Assembly (NCBI GenBank): GCA_900557035.1 | Contig: USRA01000060.1 | Span: forward strand, 1-11,587 | Length of the DNA: 11,587 nt | Source: an uncultured Prevotella sp. | GTDB lineage: Bacteria; Bacteroidota; Bacteroidia; Bacteroidales; Bacteroidaceae | Reading direction: 5' to 3' | Shown: piece by piece, positions 1-6,240 of the stretch | Layout: every line of letters begins with the position of its first letter | Position numbering within the stretch: position 1 is the first letter of the stretch | Translations under genes and position numbers: made by a program | The notes under the pieces: generated by a model | Databases searched by the model: none | Seen by the model: the letters and a program-made list of their open reading frames with translations, nothing else | Told to the model about the DNA's origin: nothing

Positions 1-2
1 AC

Positions 3-1187
3 AGGAAAAAGCAGATCAATTTTGATGAAGAACTCCTGATTATCTTCTATTCCATCCTGAATTATATCAGCGAAAGATACGGCTTCGCCAATCATATCAA
101 CTGCAACTTCCAATTAATCACAGGTTATCGTTTCAAGACTTATCTGGATGGATTAGGAAAGACCAGACTCCTCCAGATTAAATACAAGTACTTTTCTGAT
201 AAAGCATTATATCTCTGGAAGTTATGCTATGACTTCTTTGACAACGCCAAGCGCATGAACATCCAGAAGGAACGCAAAGAGTATCTTCTGGTTAAGAGTT
301 TCAATATCGTTTTCGAAGCCATTATTGATGAACTTCTGGGAGAAAAGAACATCCCAGCAGGTCTGAAAGAACAGGCTGATGGAAAACGTATAGACCACTT
401 GTACACCTACCAGAACCTGATTACAAGCAAAGAGCCAGAGCCTGTTTATTACATTGGCGACAGCAAATATTACAAGCTTGGTCATGCCATCGGAAAGGAA
501 TCTGTATATAAGCAATTTACGTACGCCAGAAATATTATTCAGTGGAACTTGAACCTCTTTATGAATGACGACAAGGACGATGAAGAGCTACAATACGACA
601 AGCGTAACTTTGGCTACGTACCAAAGCTCCGTGATGACCTTACTGAAGGATATAACATCATTCCTAACTTCTTCATCAGTGCCAAGATGGCAGAGAATCT
701 ATCTTTCTCAGACCAGATTTCGTCAACCGACAGGGAGCAGAAATGCTTCAATACTCAGCATTTCAATAACCGTCTGTTCGATCGAGACACCCTTCTAGTC
801 TTCCATTACGATGTAAACTTTCTCTATGTCGTATCTCTGTATGCCCGTCATAATGAGCACCAGAAATTCTCGTGGAAGAACAGAGTCCGCAAGATGTTCC
901 GGGATGAAATCCAGAAAATGTTGGATGAAAGATATGAATTCTATCGCCTTACGCCGAAAGAAGGTACTCAAGTAGAAGAATTTGTCAACAGGCATTTCAG
1001 GATGCTTATCGGCAAGATATTCTCTCCAACGAAAGGCAATGATTATCTGATACTTGCGCTCGAGAAGAACAATTCTGACGAGAAGCAAAAAGAAGAGATA
1101 ATAGAGGCTGCCAAGGAGAAATTTCATCTAAAGGAATTTGCCTTATCAACTAACGGCAGGAACAAATATAATAAAAGAACATTATAA
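3..1187 (+). CDS. LlaJI-like PD-(D/E)XK restriction endonuclease, 3' part
   Basis: This reading frame is open from the first bases, so the gene begins upstream of the window; 394 codons are visible. The first in-frame ATG, at 255, is probably internal because the preceding 84 codons read as ordinary protein (FDEELLIIFYSILNYISERY). A PD-(D/E)XK nuclease core is visible: a Glu in the helix NIVFEAIIDELL, then KRIDHLY with the first Asp at codon 393, then YYIGDSKYYK giving D-x-K 22 residues later, and a Gln in SVYKQFTYARN. This arrangement, together with the downstream DDLTEGYNIIPNFFI and NRLFDRDTLL blocks, resembles from memory the LlaJI restriction subunit family (PF09563). In that family the partner is a McrB-like GTPase, which here would lie upstream and cannot be seen. 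The inferred role is restriction of foreign DNA. Another DUF2357/McrC-like nuclease is the main alternative. Confidence 0.6.
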   Translation, partial: RKKQINFDEELLIIFYSILNYISERYGFANHINCNFQLITGYRFKTYLDGLGKTRLLQIKYKYFSDKALYLWKLCYDFFDNAKRMNIQKERKEYLLVKSFNIVFEAIIDELLGEKNIPAGLKEQADGKRIDHLYTYQNLITSKEPEPVYYIGDSKYYKLGHAIGKESVYKQFTYARNIIQWNLNLFMNDDKDDEELQYDKRNFGYVPKLRDDLTEGYNIIPNFFISAKMAENLSFSDQISSTDREQKCFNTQHFNNRLFDRDTLLVFHYDVNFLYVVSLYARHNEHQKFSWKNRVRKMFRDEIQKMLDERYEFYRLTPKEGTQVEEFVNRHFRMLIGKIFSPTKGNDYLILALEKNNSDEKQKEEIIEAAKEKFHLKEFALSTNGRNKYNKRTL

Positions 1188-1206
1188 TTATTTAATCGAA
1201 TTGTCT

Positions 1207-1605
1207 ATGAAATTAAAAACAAAATTTATTTTGACCTATGTAGCAGGTATTGTTACTGGATGTATAGTATTCTTTGTGATAAGCTGCATAATTGTAGCTA
1301 ATAATTCATCAAAAGATGACGTAGTTATGTTTGATAAACCACGTAATACTGTACCAGAAAAAACCTTCAAAGTTTTTCAGGTATTTTCTGATGGAAGCGC
1401 TTTGTCGAGTGGAGATGACTCTTCGGGCAATAATCTTGGTTTAGATGTTCTATTTCTGGGAGATGAGAGTACCTCTTACTATGATGATCAAAAGATAGAA
1501 ATTCCTAAAGGAAAGGTTGCAAGACAAATAGGTAATTACAGCTATACAACCAATATGGGGGTAGAAAAAACAGTACCTATAGTGGAAATTATGGATGAAC
1601 AATAG
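1207..1605 (+). CDS. small single-pass membrane protein, function unknown
   Basis: This 132-residue protein is not recognised as any named family. I chose the ATG at 1207 because the protein then opens with MKLKTKF, a positively charged start followed by a strongly hydrophobic segment (about residues 8-31, ILTYVAGIVTGCIVFFVISCIIVA). That is a signal anchor or uncleaved membrane helix. An earlier in-frame ATG at 1138 would overlap the upstream nuclease and add an unconvincing leader. The rest, about 100 residues, is acidic and rich in Ser, Asp and Gly, with a FKVFQVFSDGSALSS stretch and a C-terminal IGNYSYTTNMGVEKTVPIVEI that looks like beta strands. It is probably anchored in the inner membrane with the soluble part outside. 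It starts 19 bp after the nuclease stop and may be cotranscribed with it. There is no Shine-Dalgarno, as is usual in Bacteroidetes. Confidence 0.7.
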   Translation: MKLKTKFILTYVAGIVTGCIVFFVISCIIVANNSSKDDVVMFDKPRNTVPEKTFKVFQVFSDGSALSSGDDSSGNNLGLDVLFLGDESTSYYDDQKIEIPKGKVARQIGNYSYTTNMGVEKTVPIVEIMDEQ

Positions 1606-1627
1606 TGAGATTCGGGCGCCATACAAA

Positions 1628-1714
1628 GCTTTTGCCCCTACAGGGCGACAGGCGTGCGGACATGAATACCCAGAGCGAATGCCCTGGGCTAGGAGCTTCT
1701 GCCCCTTCAGGGCG
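1628..1714. repeat. GC-rich block of three short hairpins (REP-like)
   Basis: This block lies between the small membrane protein and the broken nucleotidyltransferase. Hairpin 1 pairs GCCC (1634-1637) with GGGC (1643-1646). Hairpin 2 pairs CCCAGAGC (1669-1676) with GCCCTGGG (1681-1688) around a GAAT loop with one mismatch. Hairpin 3 pairs GCCC (1701-1704) with GGGC (1710-1713). The 20 bases at 1628-1647 and those at 1695-1714 are direct repeats with 18 of 20 identical, so the block is GCTT(T/C)TGCCCCT(A/T)CAGGGCG, an inner hairpin, then the same unit again. It is much richer in G+C than its surroundings. The first unit also matches the arm of the inverted repeat at 7649-7671. It is best explained as a non-coding, dispersed palindromic repeat. 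A terminator for the preceding gene is possible, but no T-run follows. Confidence 0.6.
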
Positions 1715-1772
1715 TGAGGGGAATTGCTGCCTATGGTTGGCACAATCTTTGTATCAACGAATATATCGCAAC

Positions 1773-2042
1773 ATGAAGAAGGAACAAGAACATATATTGG
1801 CAGCTATACGCAAATGCCTAGCGAAAAACTTGCCTGCAGGCGGAAAGGCGATACTTTTCGGCTCACAAGCCAAAGGTACCGCAAGGGATGATAGCGACTG
1901 GGATATTCTTATCATCCTGGATAAGGAGGAACTTCTTCCTTCTGATTACGATAACGTAACCTATCCTCTCACCATGGTTGGATGGGAATTATGGTGGGGA
2001 TTACAAATCCCCAGGTTTTATCGGTCGAACATATTTCTATAG
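1773..2042 (+). pseudogene. truncated minimal nucleotidyltransferase (MNT domain)
   Basis: The 89-residue product begins MKKEQEHILAAIRKCLAKNL. It carries the nucleotidyltransferase signature GSQAKGTARDDSDWD: Gly30-Ser31, then the metal-binding Asp42 and Asp44. The following DYDNVTYPLTMVGWEL matches the Bacteroidetes minimal nucleotidyltransferase family (the MNT half of HEPN-MNT modules), which usually continues for another 20 or so residues with a third strand and a conserved Trp. Here homology stops at GWEL. The last 16 residues are encoded by the palindromic sequence that begins at 1996, so the true C-terminus appears to have been cut off by that repeat. No HEPN partner is visible downstream. 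Family members transfer nucleotides to a partner protein or RNA and often act as antitoxins; this copy is probably inactive. The start at 1773 is the first ATG that gives family-like sequence. An in-frame upstream extension runs through the hairpin block and is not believable. Confidence 0.65.
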
Positions 2043-2058
2043 CGGATTGCAAATCCGC
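1995..2058. repeat. pair of REP-like GATT-nCA-AATC hairpins
   Basis: There are two short palindromes of the same design. The first is GGGGATT-ACA-AATCCCC at 1996-2012, with one extra T-A pair outside. The second is GCGGATT-GCA-AATCCGC at 2042-2058. Both have a perfect 7-bp stem, a three-base loop ending in CA and the same inner GATT/AATC, but different outer bases. Their centres are 46 bp apart. This resembles paired REP sequences (BIMEs), which in other bacteria are mobilised by REP-associated tyrosine transposases (RAYTs); no such transposase is in the window. The first hairpin starts exactly where the nucleotidyltransferase loses its family sequence, and the ORF's stop lies just before the second. 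Confidence 0.55.
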
Positions 2059-2118
2059 CAGAACGCCTGCCACTAATACCATACATAGTCTAAGGTATCT
2101 GATATACTGCAAATAAAG

Positions 2119-2149
2119 GGTGGCAATAAGGCTGATTTCTATTGCCACC
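2119..2149 (-). terminator. possible terminator hairpin of the Fic gene
   Basis: The perfect 10-bp inverted repeat GGTGGCAATA (2119-2128) and TATTGCCACC (2140-2149) has an 11-base loop. It lies 65 bp beyond the stop codon of the minus-strand Fic gene. Read on the minus strand it is followed by CTTTATTTGC, which is only moderately T-rich, so termination is plausible but not certain. On the plus strand no T-run follows. The rest of 2059-2213 shows no gene I can recognise. Confidence 0.35.
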
Positions 2150-2213
2150 TAATGACACGTGTGCGGTCACATTTTCTTTTCAGCTATATTTGATAAGCAA
2201 TTTTATCGAAAAT

Positions 2214-3326
2214 TCAGGGAGAAACCAACTCATAATTTGTGCTTCTTCCACCTTCTCCAGTTGGTTTTAATATACCTTTGGCTATCAAATCCCTGATATC
2301 ACGATTGGCGGTATCTTGAGAACAATGATTAATCTTATACCATTTGGAAGAATTCAGCTTCCCTTCGAAACCAGTTAAAAGCATATTGAGAACCTTGCGC
2401 TGACGTTCATTGATGGAAACAGAGCGATGCACATCCCAAAATCTGGACTTACGTAACACTCCTTCAGTTTTATCAAAAGCTGCTTCCAACGCTAACTTCA
2501 ATGTATGTAAAAACCATAGAATCCAAGGTGTCACGTCAAGACCTCCCTTCTGTGCCTGCTCCAAATATTGATAATAATCTTTACGATGATTCAGGATTTC
2601 AGAAGAAAGACTGTAGTATCGATGGGAGGTCTGATCAGCACGGGATAACAACAATTCCGTCAACGTTCTACAAATACGACCGTTGCCATCATCAAATGGA
2701 TGAATCGTGACAAACCAAAGGTGCATCACGGCAGTCTTTACCAACGGGTCAAGCGTATTCTCAGAATCAAACCAGCGGAGAAAATCTGACATCATATCTG
2801 GTACATCCTTGCTTGCCGGAGCTTCATAATGTATCTTCTCATGACCTAATGGTCCTGAAACCACCTGCATAGGCTCTTCACCCTGGCGCCAATCGCCCAC
2901 CAGAATTTTATGGATACCGCTTCTTCCTGTAGGAAATAGAGCTGCATGCCAAGAAAATAAACGCTCGGCATCCAACGGCATATCATAATGCTGCACTGCA
3001 TCTATCATCACTTGTACCACTCCCTCAGTATAATGATCGGAGTTTTTCAAGCCTTCAAACTCCAGACCCAATTGCCGGGCTACAGACGAGCGAACACTAT
3101 CTCTATTCAATTCCTCACCTTCAATTTTTGCAGAGTGTACAATTTCCTGAGTCATAGACTCCAACATAGACAGGTTCTGTTCTTCAAAACCAAACATAGA
3201 AACTCTACCCAGCAATTTACCTCTCAGCAGATTGATTTCTGCCAAGATATTGCTGAAACTGGTATCATCCCATTGCATGTGGGGCCAACCTTTATGCTGC
3301 CAAATATATTTTGTTCCTCTCATCAT
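2214..3326 (-). CDS. Fic-domain protein with DUF4172 N-terminus and winged-helix C-terminus
   Basis: This 370-residue protein should transfer AMP (or another nucleotide or phosphate) from a nucleotide to hydroxyl side chains of target proteins. The N-terminal region (about 1-90, starting with YIWQHKGWPHMQWD) fits DUF4172. It contains the inhibitory helix motif SAKIEG at 65-70, which matches (S/T)xxxE(G/N) and marks a class II, self-inhibited Fic enzyme. The complete active-site motif HPFDDGNGRICR is at 209-220: catalytic His209, anion-binding G214-N-G216 and Arg217. The C-terminal part (about 300-370) is predicted to be a winged helix (NERQRKVLNMLL, then TANRDIRDLIAKGILKPTGEGG with a wing-like end). 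That suggests DNA binding and possibly autoregulation. Two adjacent ATGs exist, at 3326 and 3323. The gene is monocistronic, with its own promoter and a palindromic operator candidate just upstream. It appears intact. Whether its role is toxin-like or regulatory cannot be told from sequence. Confidence 0.93.
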   Translation of the reverse strand: MMRGTKYIWQHKGWPHMQWDDTSFSNILAEINLLRGKLLGRVSMFGFEEQNLSMLESMTQEIVHSAKIEGEELNRDSVRSSVARQLGLEFEGLKNSDHYTEGVVQVMIDAVQHYDMPLDAERLFSWHAALFPTGRSGIHKILVGDWRQGEEPMQVVSGPLGHEKIHYEAPASKDVPDMMSDFLRWFDSENTLDPLVKTAVMHLWFVTIHPFDDGNGRICRTLTELLLSRADQTSHRYYSLSSEILNHRKDYYQYLEQAQKGGLDVTPWILWFLHTLKLALEAAFDKTEGVLRKSRFWDVHRSVSINERQRKVLNMLLTGFEGKLNSSKWYKINHCSQDTANRDIRDLIAKGILKPTGEGGRSTNYELVSP

Positions 3327-3362
3327 TGCCGCATTTTTAATCTTTCATTCTAAATGTACCTG

Positions 3363-3394
3363 CAAAAATAGACATTTTTATCGAATATTGCAAG
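3363..3394 (-). promoter_or_regulatory. promoter of the Fic gene
   Basis: On the minus strand, CTTG (3394-3391), exactly 20 bp, then TATTTTTG (3370-3363) matches the Bacteroidetes primary sigma consensus of a -33 TTTG and a -7 TAnnTTTG. Transcription would begin near 3356, leaving a short leader of about 30 bases before the ATG at 3326. A TTTGCGGAGA half-site lies directly against the upstream edge of the -33 box. Confidence 0.7.
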
Positions 3395-3395
3395 T

Positions 3396-3441
3396 TTTGC
3401 GGAGATTATTTGGCCTATTCTCCGCAAATTTGCGGAGAATA
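3396..3441. promoter_or_regulatory. operator candidate: 26-bp palindrome plus third half-site
   Basis: A perfect 26-bp palindrome spans 3416-3441, with its centre between 3428 and 3429; each half is TTTGCGGAGAATA. A third copy of the half-site, TTTGCGGAGATTA at 3396-3408 (12 of 13 matching), lies exactly 33 bp before the same-orientation half of the palindrome, which is close to three helical turns. The set begins 2 bp from the -33 box of the Fic promoter. This is the layout of an operator for a dimeric regulator. The Fic protein's own winged-helix tail is one candidate binder, by inference only. The palindrome overlaps the 3' end of the decayed ORF at 3433-3654. Confidence 0.55.
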
Positions 3442-3654
3442 ACAACGGAAAAGATGAAAAAAGGCATATTGCAGGTGTAAAGCTTTTCCAGGAAGCAACA
3501 TTGGGTTATACTTCTTGATGGTGAGATAACCACTCTGATAGAGCTGCTCTGCCAGACATTCCTCAAACGCCATGACCAGGTCTTCGCTGTGTCGTTCTGA
3601 ACAGCTGCGATAATATCGTAAATATAATTCTGATTTTCGCTTCTCTTGCTCAAA
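3433..3654 (-). pseudogene. decayed ORF fragment of an unidentified protein
   Basis: In this frame the minus strand stays open for about 70 codons, from just after a TAG at 3655-3657 to a TAG at 3433-3435, but it lacks a credible ATG start. The middle reads like real protein: RHSEDLVMAFEECLAEQL followed by YQSGYLTIKKYNP. The last phrase resembles, from memory, the QSGYLTIK segment of the AAA-ATPase-like/PD-(D/E)XK family (PF09820/PF08011) common in Prevotella, but this is weak evidence. The C-terminal 15 or so codons run into the 26-bp palindrome and are not protein-like. A second open frame (3378-3653) overlaps it but reads less like protein. The best call is a gene remnant left by deletion. 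It may never have been a functional gene in this strain. Confidence 0.35.
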
Positions 3655-3691
3655 CTATAGGAAAATGAGGAGAGAAGAGATATTGGTGTTT

Positions 3692-3779
3692 CCCTTAAGG
3701 AAAAATAAAAATATCCTTAAGGGAAAAAATATTTTTCCTTAAGGGAAAGTTTTTCTTCCCTTAAGGGTAGTTTTTAGAC
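3692..3779. repeat. four CCTTAAGG palindromes at exact 22-bp intervals
   Basis: TTAA-centred palindromes occur at 3692-3700, 3715-3723, 3737-3745 and 3758-3767. The core (C)CCTTAAGG(G) is conserved in every one. The centres lie at 3696.5, 3718.5, 3740.5 and 3762.5, so the period is 22 bp each time, or about two helical turns. The linkers are A/T-rich and vary (for example AAAAATAAAAATA and GAAAGTTTTTCTT). The array lies about 56 bp beyond the 3' end of hppA and upstream of the decayed ORF. It could be a multi-site operator or nucleoid-protein site, or a small tandem repeat. Units 2 and 3 can also fold into an RNA hairpin through GGAAAAA/TTTTTCC, so help in ending hppA transcription is possible. 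Confidence 0.8.
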
Positions 3780-3834
3780 ATAGTAACTTTGTAAAGTTGT
3801 TTCTTAACAGTATTAATTAACAGAAACCTCTGTC

Positions 3835-6039
3835 TTACAGGAAGGCAATGGTCAAACCTGCCATCACGATGCTTACCATCGACATCAGCTTGATGAGGAT
3901 ATTGAGAGATGGACCAGAGGTATCCTTGAATGGATCACCCACGGTATCACCTACAATGGTAGCCTTATGATTCTCACTACCCTTGCCTCCGAAACTACCC
4001 TCCTCTATCATCTTCTTGGCATTGTCCCAGGCACCACCAGAGTTAGACATAAAGACGGCAAGCGTGAATCCGGCTGCAAGTCCACCCGTAAGAAGACCCA
4101 AGACTCCGGCTACTCCCAAAATCAAACCTACTACTATCGGAATGATGATGGCAAGCAAGGACGGGATAATCATCTCACGCTGAGCACTTCGCGTACTGAT
4201 CTCCACACATCTTCCATAATCAGGCGTAGCCTTGCCCTCAAGGATTCCCTTGATCTCACGGAACTGGCGACGTACTTCCTGAACCATTGATTCTGCCGCA
4301 CGACCTACCGCTCCCATCGTCAGTCCACAGAACAGGAAGGCTGCCATCGCTCCCAGGAAAGCACCCACCAGCACCTTAGGATTGATGAGATTCACCTGGA
4401 AGAAATTGATGAAATCAATGGTAGTGGCATTCGATGGGTCAAAGATGTTTCCGGCTGCATCCACATACTGCTTTCCGTTTTCCACCGCACGAATCATCGC
4501 TATCTTGATCTCCTCGATATAAGAAGCAAGAAGAGCCAGCGCCGTAAGAGCAGCAGAACCGATGGCAAATCCCTTTCCGGTAGCCGCCGTGGTATTGCCC
4601 AAGGCATCGAGCGCATCGGTTCGCTCACGAACTTCCTCACCCAGTCCGCTCATCTCGGCATTACCTCCAGCATTGTCGGCAATAGGACCGTAAGCATCCG
4701 TTGCCAGAGTGATACCCAGCGTTGACAACATACCTACGGCTGCAATACCTATGCCATAAAGCCCTACGCTGATAGACTTAGCAGAGAGCGACATATCAAA
4801 ACCATTGGCACAGAGATAACTGAGCATGATGGCTACGGAGATGGTAACCACAGGCACCATGGTAGAGATCATTCCCGTTCCTATTCCCTTGATAATCACC
4901 GTGGCAGGACCCGTCTCTGATGCCTCGGCAATCTTCTGGGTTGGTCGGTAGCTCTGCGAAGTATAATACTCCGTAGCCTGACCGATGATGACACCAGCCA
5001 CCAATCCGCTGATGACTGAGAATGAGAGTCCGAGCCAATTCTCGATACCCAGGAGATATAATATAATAAAGGTAGCCACGGCGATAAGACCGGCACTGAC
5101 ATTGGTACCCAATCCCAGGGAATGGAGCAGATCCTTCATGGATGCCCCCTCCTTGGTACGAACCATATAGATGCCGATGAGCGAGAGGAAGATGCCGATG
5201 GCTGCGATGACCAAAGGAGCGATGACGGCACGGAGCTGCATATCGCCGTTCATGGCAAAGGCGGTAGCTCCCAATGCGGCTGTAGAAAGAATGGAACCAC
5301 AATAGCTCTCATAAAGGTCGGCACCCATTCCGGCAACATCTCCCACATTATCTCCTACATTATCGGCAATGGTAGCCGGATTCCGGGGATCATCTTCAGG
5401 GATGTTCGCCTCCACCTTACCCACCAGGTCGGCTCCCACATCGGCTGCCTTGGTATAGATGCCTCCTCCCACTCGGGCAAAGAGTGCCTGGGTAGAAGCA
5501 CCCATTCCGAAGGTAAGCATCGTAGTGGTGATGGTAACGAGGGCAGTTGCCTCACCGGCATATACGGCGTTCAGAACAACAAACCAGATGGCAATGTCGA
5601 GCAGGCCGAGTCCTACCACAACGAGGCCCATCACGGCTCCGCTGCGGAAAGCGATTTTCAATCCTTTGTCAAGACCTGTACGTGCCCCATTGGCTGTACG
5701 TGCCGAAGCATAGGTAGCCGTTTTCATTCCGAAGAAGCCTGCCAGTCCGGAGAAGAGACCACCCGTAAGGAATGCGAACGGAACCCACGGATTCTGCACT
5801 TTCAGTACGTAAGCCATGAAGGCGAAGACAATGGCGAGCACCACGAAGACGATGGTCACCACCTTGTACTGCTGTTTAAGATAAGCCATCGCACCTTTTC
5901 TGACATGCGCTGCAATCTCTTTCATTCTGTCGGTTCCCTCATCTTCCTTCATCATCGAACGGAAGAAGAACCATGCCATACCCAATGCTACAACGCTGGC
6001 TATCGGGATGAGCCAAAATACTAATGGAATGTTGTTCAT
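3835..6039 (-). CDS. hppA: K+-dependent membrane-bound ion-pumping pyrophosphatase
   Basis: This 734-residue integral membrane enzyme hydrolyses pyrophosphate and uses the energy to pump Na+ and/or H+ out of the cytoplasm. It shows the full set of family motifs: DDPRNPATIADNVGDNVGD at 216-234, ATDAYGPIADNAGGNAEMSG at 446-465, and the C-terminal acidic block DTVGDPFKDTSGPSLN. In GNTTAATGKG (481-490), Ala485 and Gly488 occupy the positions that are Lys and Thr in K+-independent enzymes, so this one should need K+. Thr92, Phe96, Asp148 and Met179 appear to match the four residues described for the dual Na+,H+-pumping subfamily of gut Bacteroides/Prevotella; I rely on memory for that numbering. 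Length and start (MNNIPLVFWLIP, a first membrane helix) are normal. It is transcribed alone, divergently from the MATE gene. There is a weak 5-bp hairpin right after the stop but no clear terminator. Confidence 0.97.
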   Translation of the reverse strand: MNNIPLVFWLIPIASVVALGMAWFFFRSMMKEDEGTDRMKEIAAHVRKGAMAYLKQQYKVVTIVFVVLAIVFAFMAYVLKVQNPWVPFAFLTGGLFSGLAGFFGMKTATYASARTANGARTGLDKGLKIAFRSGAVMGLVVVGLGLLDIAIWFVVLNAVYAGEATALVTITTTMLTFGMGASTQALFARVGGGIYTKAADVGADLVGKVEANIPEDDPRNPATIADNVGDNVGDVAGMGADLYESYCGSILSTAALGATAFAMNGDMQLRAVIAPLVIAAIGIFLSLIGIYMVRTKEGASMKDLLHSLGLGTNVSAGLIAVATFIILYLLGIENWLGLSFSVISGLVAGVIIGQATEYYTSQSYRPTQKIAEASETGPATVIIKGIGTGMISTMVPVVTISVAIMLSYLCANGFDMSLSAKSISVGLYGIGIAAVGMLSTLGITLATDAYGPIADNAGGNAEMSGLGEEVRERTDALDALGNTTAATGKGFAIGSAALTALALLASYIEEIKIAMIRAVENGKQYVDAAGNIFDPSNATTIDFINFFQVNLINPKVLVGAFLGAMAAFLFCGLTMGAVGRAAESMVQEVRRQFREIKGILEGKATPDYGRCVEISTRSAQREMIIPSLLAIIIPIVVGLILGVAGVLGLLTGGLAAGFTLAVFMSNSGGAWDNAKKMIEEGSFGGKGSENHKATIVGDTVGDPFKDTSGPSLNILIKLMSMVSIVMAGLTIAFL

Positions 6040-6091
6040 AACGGTATAATTGTTTTGGTTTATAAATCTGATTGTCAGTTGATTGATAATG

Positions 6092-6123
6092 CAAAAATAG
6101 TACTTTTATCCGACAACTCCAAA
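6092..6123 (-). promoter_or_regulatory. hppA promoter
   Basis: On the minus strand, TTTG (6123-6120), 20 bp, then TATTTTTG (6099-6092) fits the Bacteroidetes promoter pattern. The leader would be about 45 bases. Only 36 bp separate this -33 box from that of the divergent MATE promoter, so a regulator bound between them could affect both. Confidence 0.7.
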
Positions 6124-6159
6124 TAAAAAGGAAGAAAAAATCTTTTTCTGAATGAAAAA

Positions 6160-6191
6160 TTTGGTAGTTACTGAATAAAGCAGTAACTTTG
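6160..6191 (+). promoter_or_regulatory. promoter of the MATE efflux gene
   Basis: TTTG (6160-6163), 20 bp, TAACTTTG (6184-6191) matches the Bacteroidetes -33/-7 consensus. The ATG is 49 bp beyond the -7 box. A small inverted repeat, ACTCT (6193-6197) and AGAGT (6206-6210), straddles the expected start site and could be an operator or a weak 5' hairpin. Confidence 0.7.
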
Positions 6192-6240
6192 CACTCTTTA
6201 ACGGCAGAGTATAAGAAATAGATTAGTAATTAAAAACAAT

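Noticed and set aside
1138..1206. Earlier start for the small membrane protein
   Set aside because: It would overlap the nuclease by 50 bp and place 23 unremarkable residues before an otherwise typical signal-anchor start.
1605..1772. Upstream coding extension of the nucleotidyltransferase
   Set aside because: The translated sequence is derived from the GC-rich hairpin block and has no resemblance to the family's N-terminus.
2152..2178. Small palindrome ACACGTGT with flanking TGAC/GTCA as an attachment site
   Set aside because: The symmetry is short and imperfect beyond 8-10 bp, and no integrase or repeated partner site is in the window.
3692..3779. CRISPR array
   Set aside because: The 22-bp unit has only an 8-10 bp conserved core and 12-bp A/T-rich linkers. 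There are no long identical repeats, no spacer-length unique inserts and no cas genes.
3785..3798. AACTTT-GT-AAAGTT inverted repeat as hppA terminator
   Set aside because: The stem is only six weak base pairs and no T-run follows on the minus strand.
5122..6024. 300-codon open frame antisense to hppA
   Set aside because: It is composed of His, Ser, Gly and Cys-rich sequence typical of the complement of a membrane-protein gene, has no family motif, and lies wholly within the clear hppA gene.
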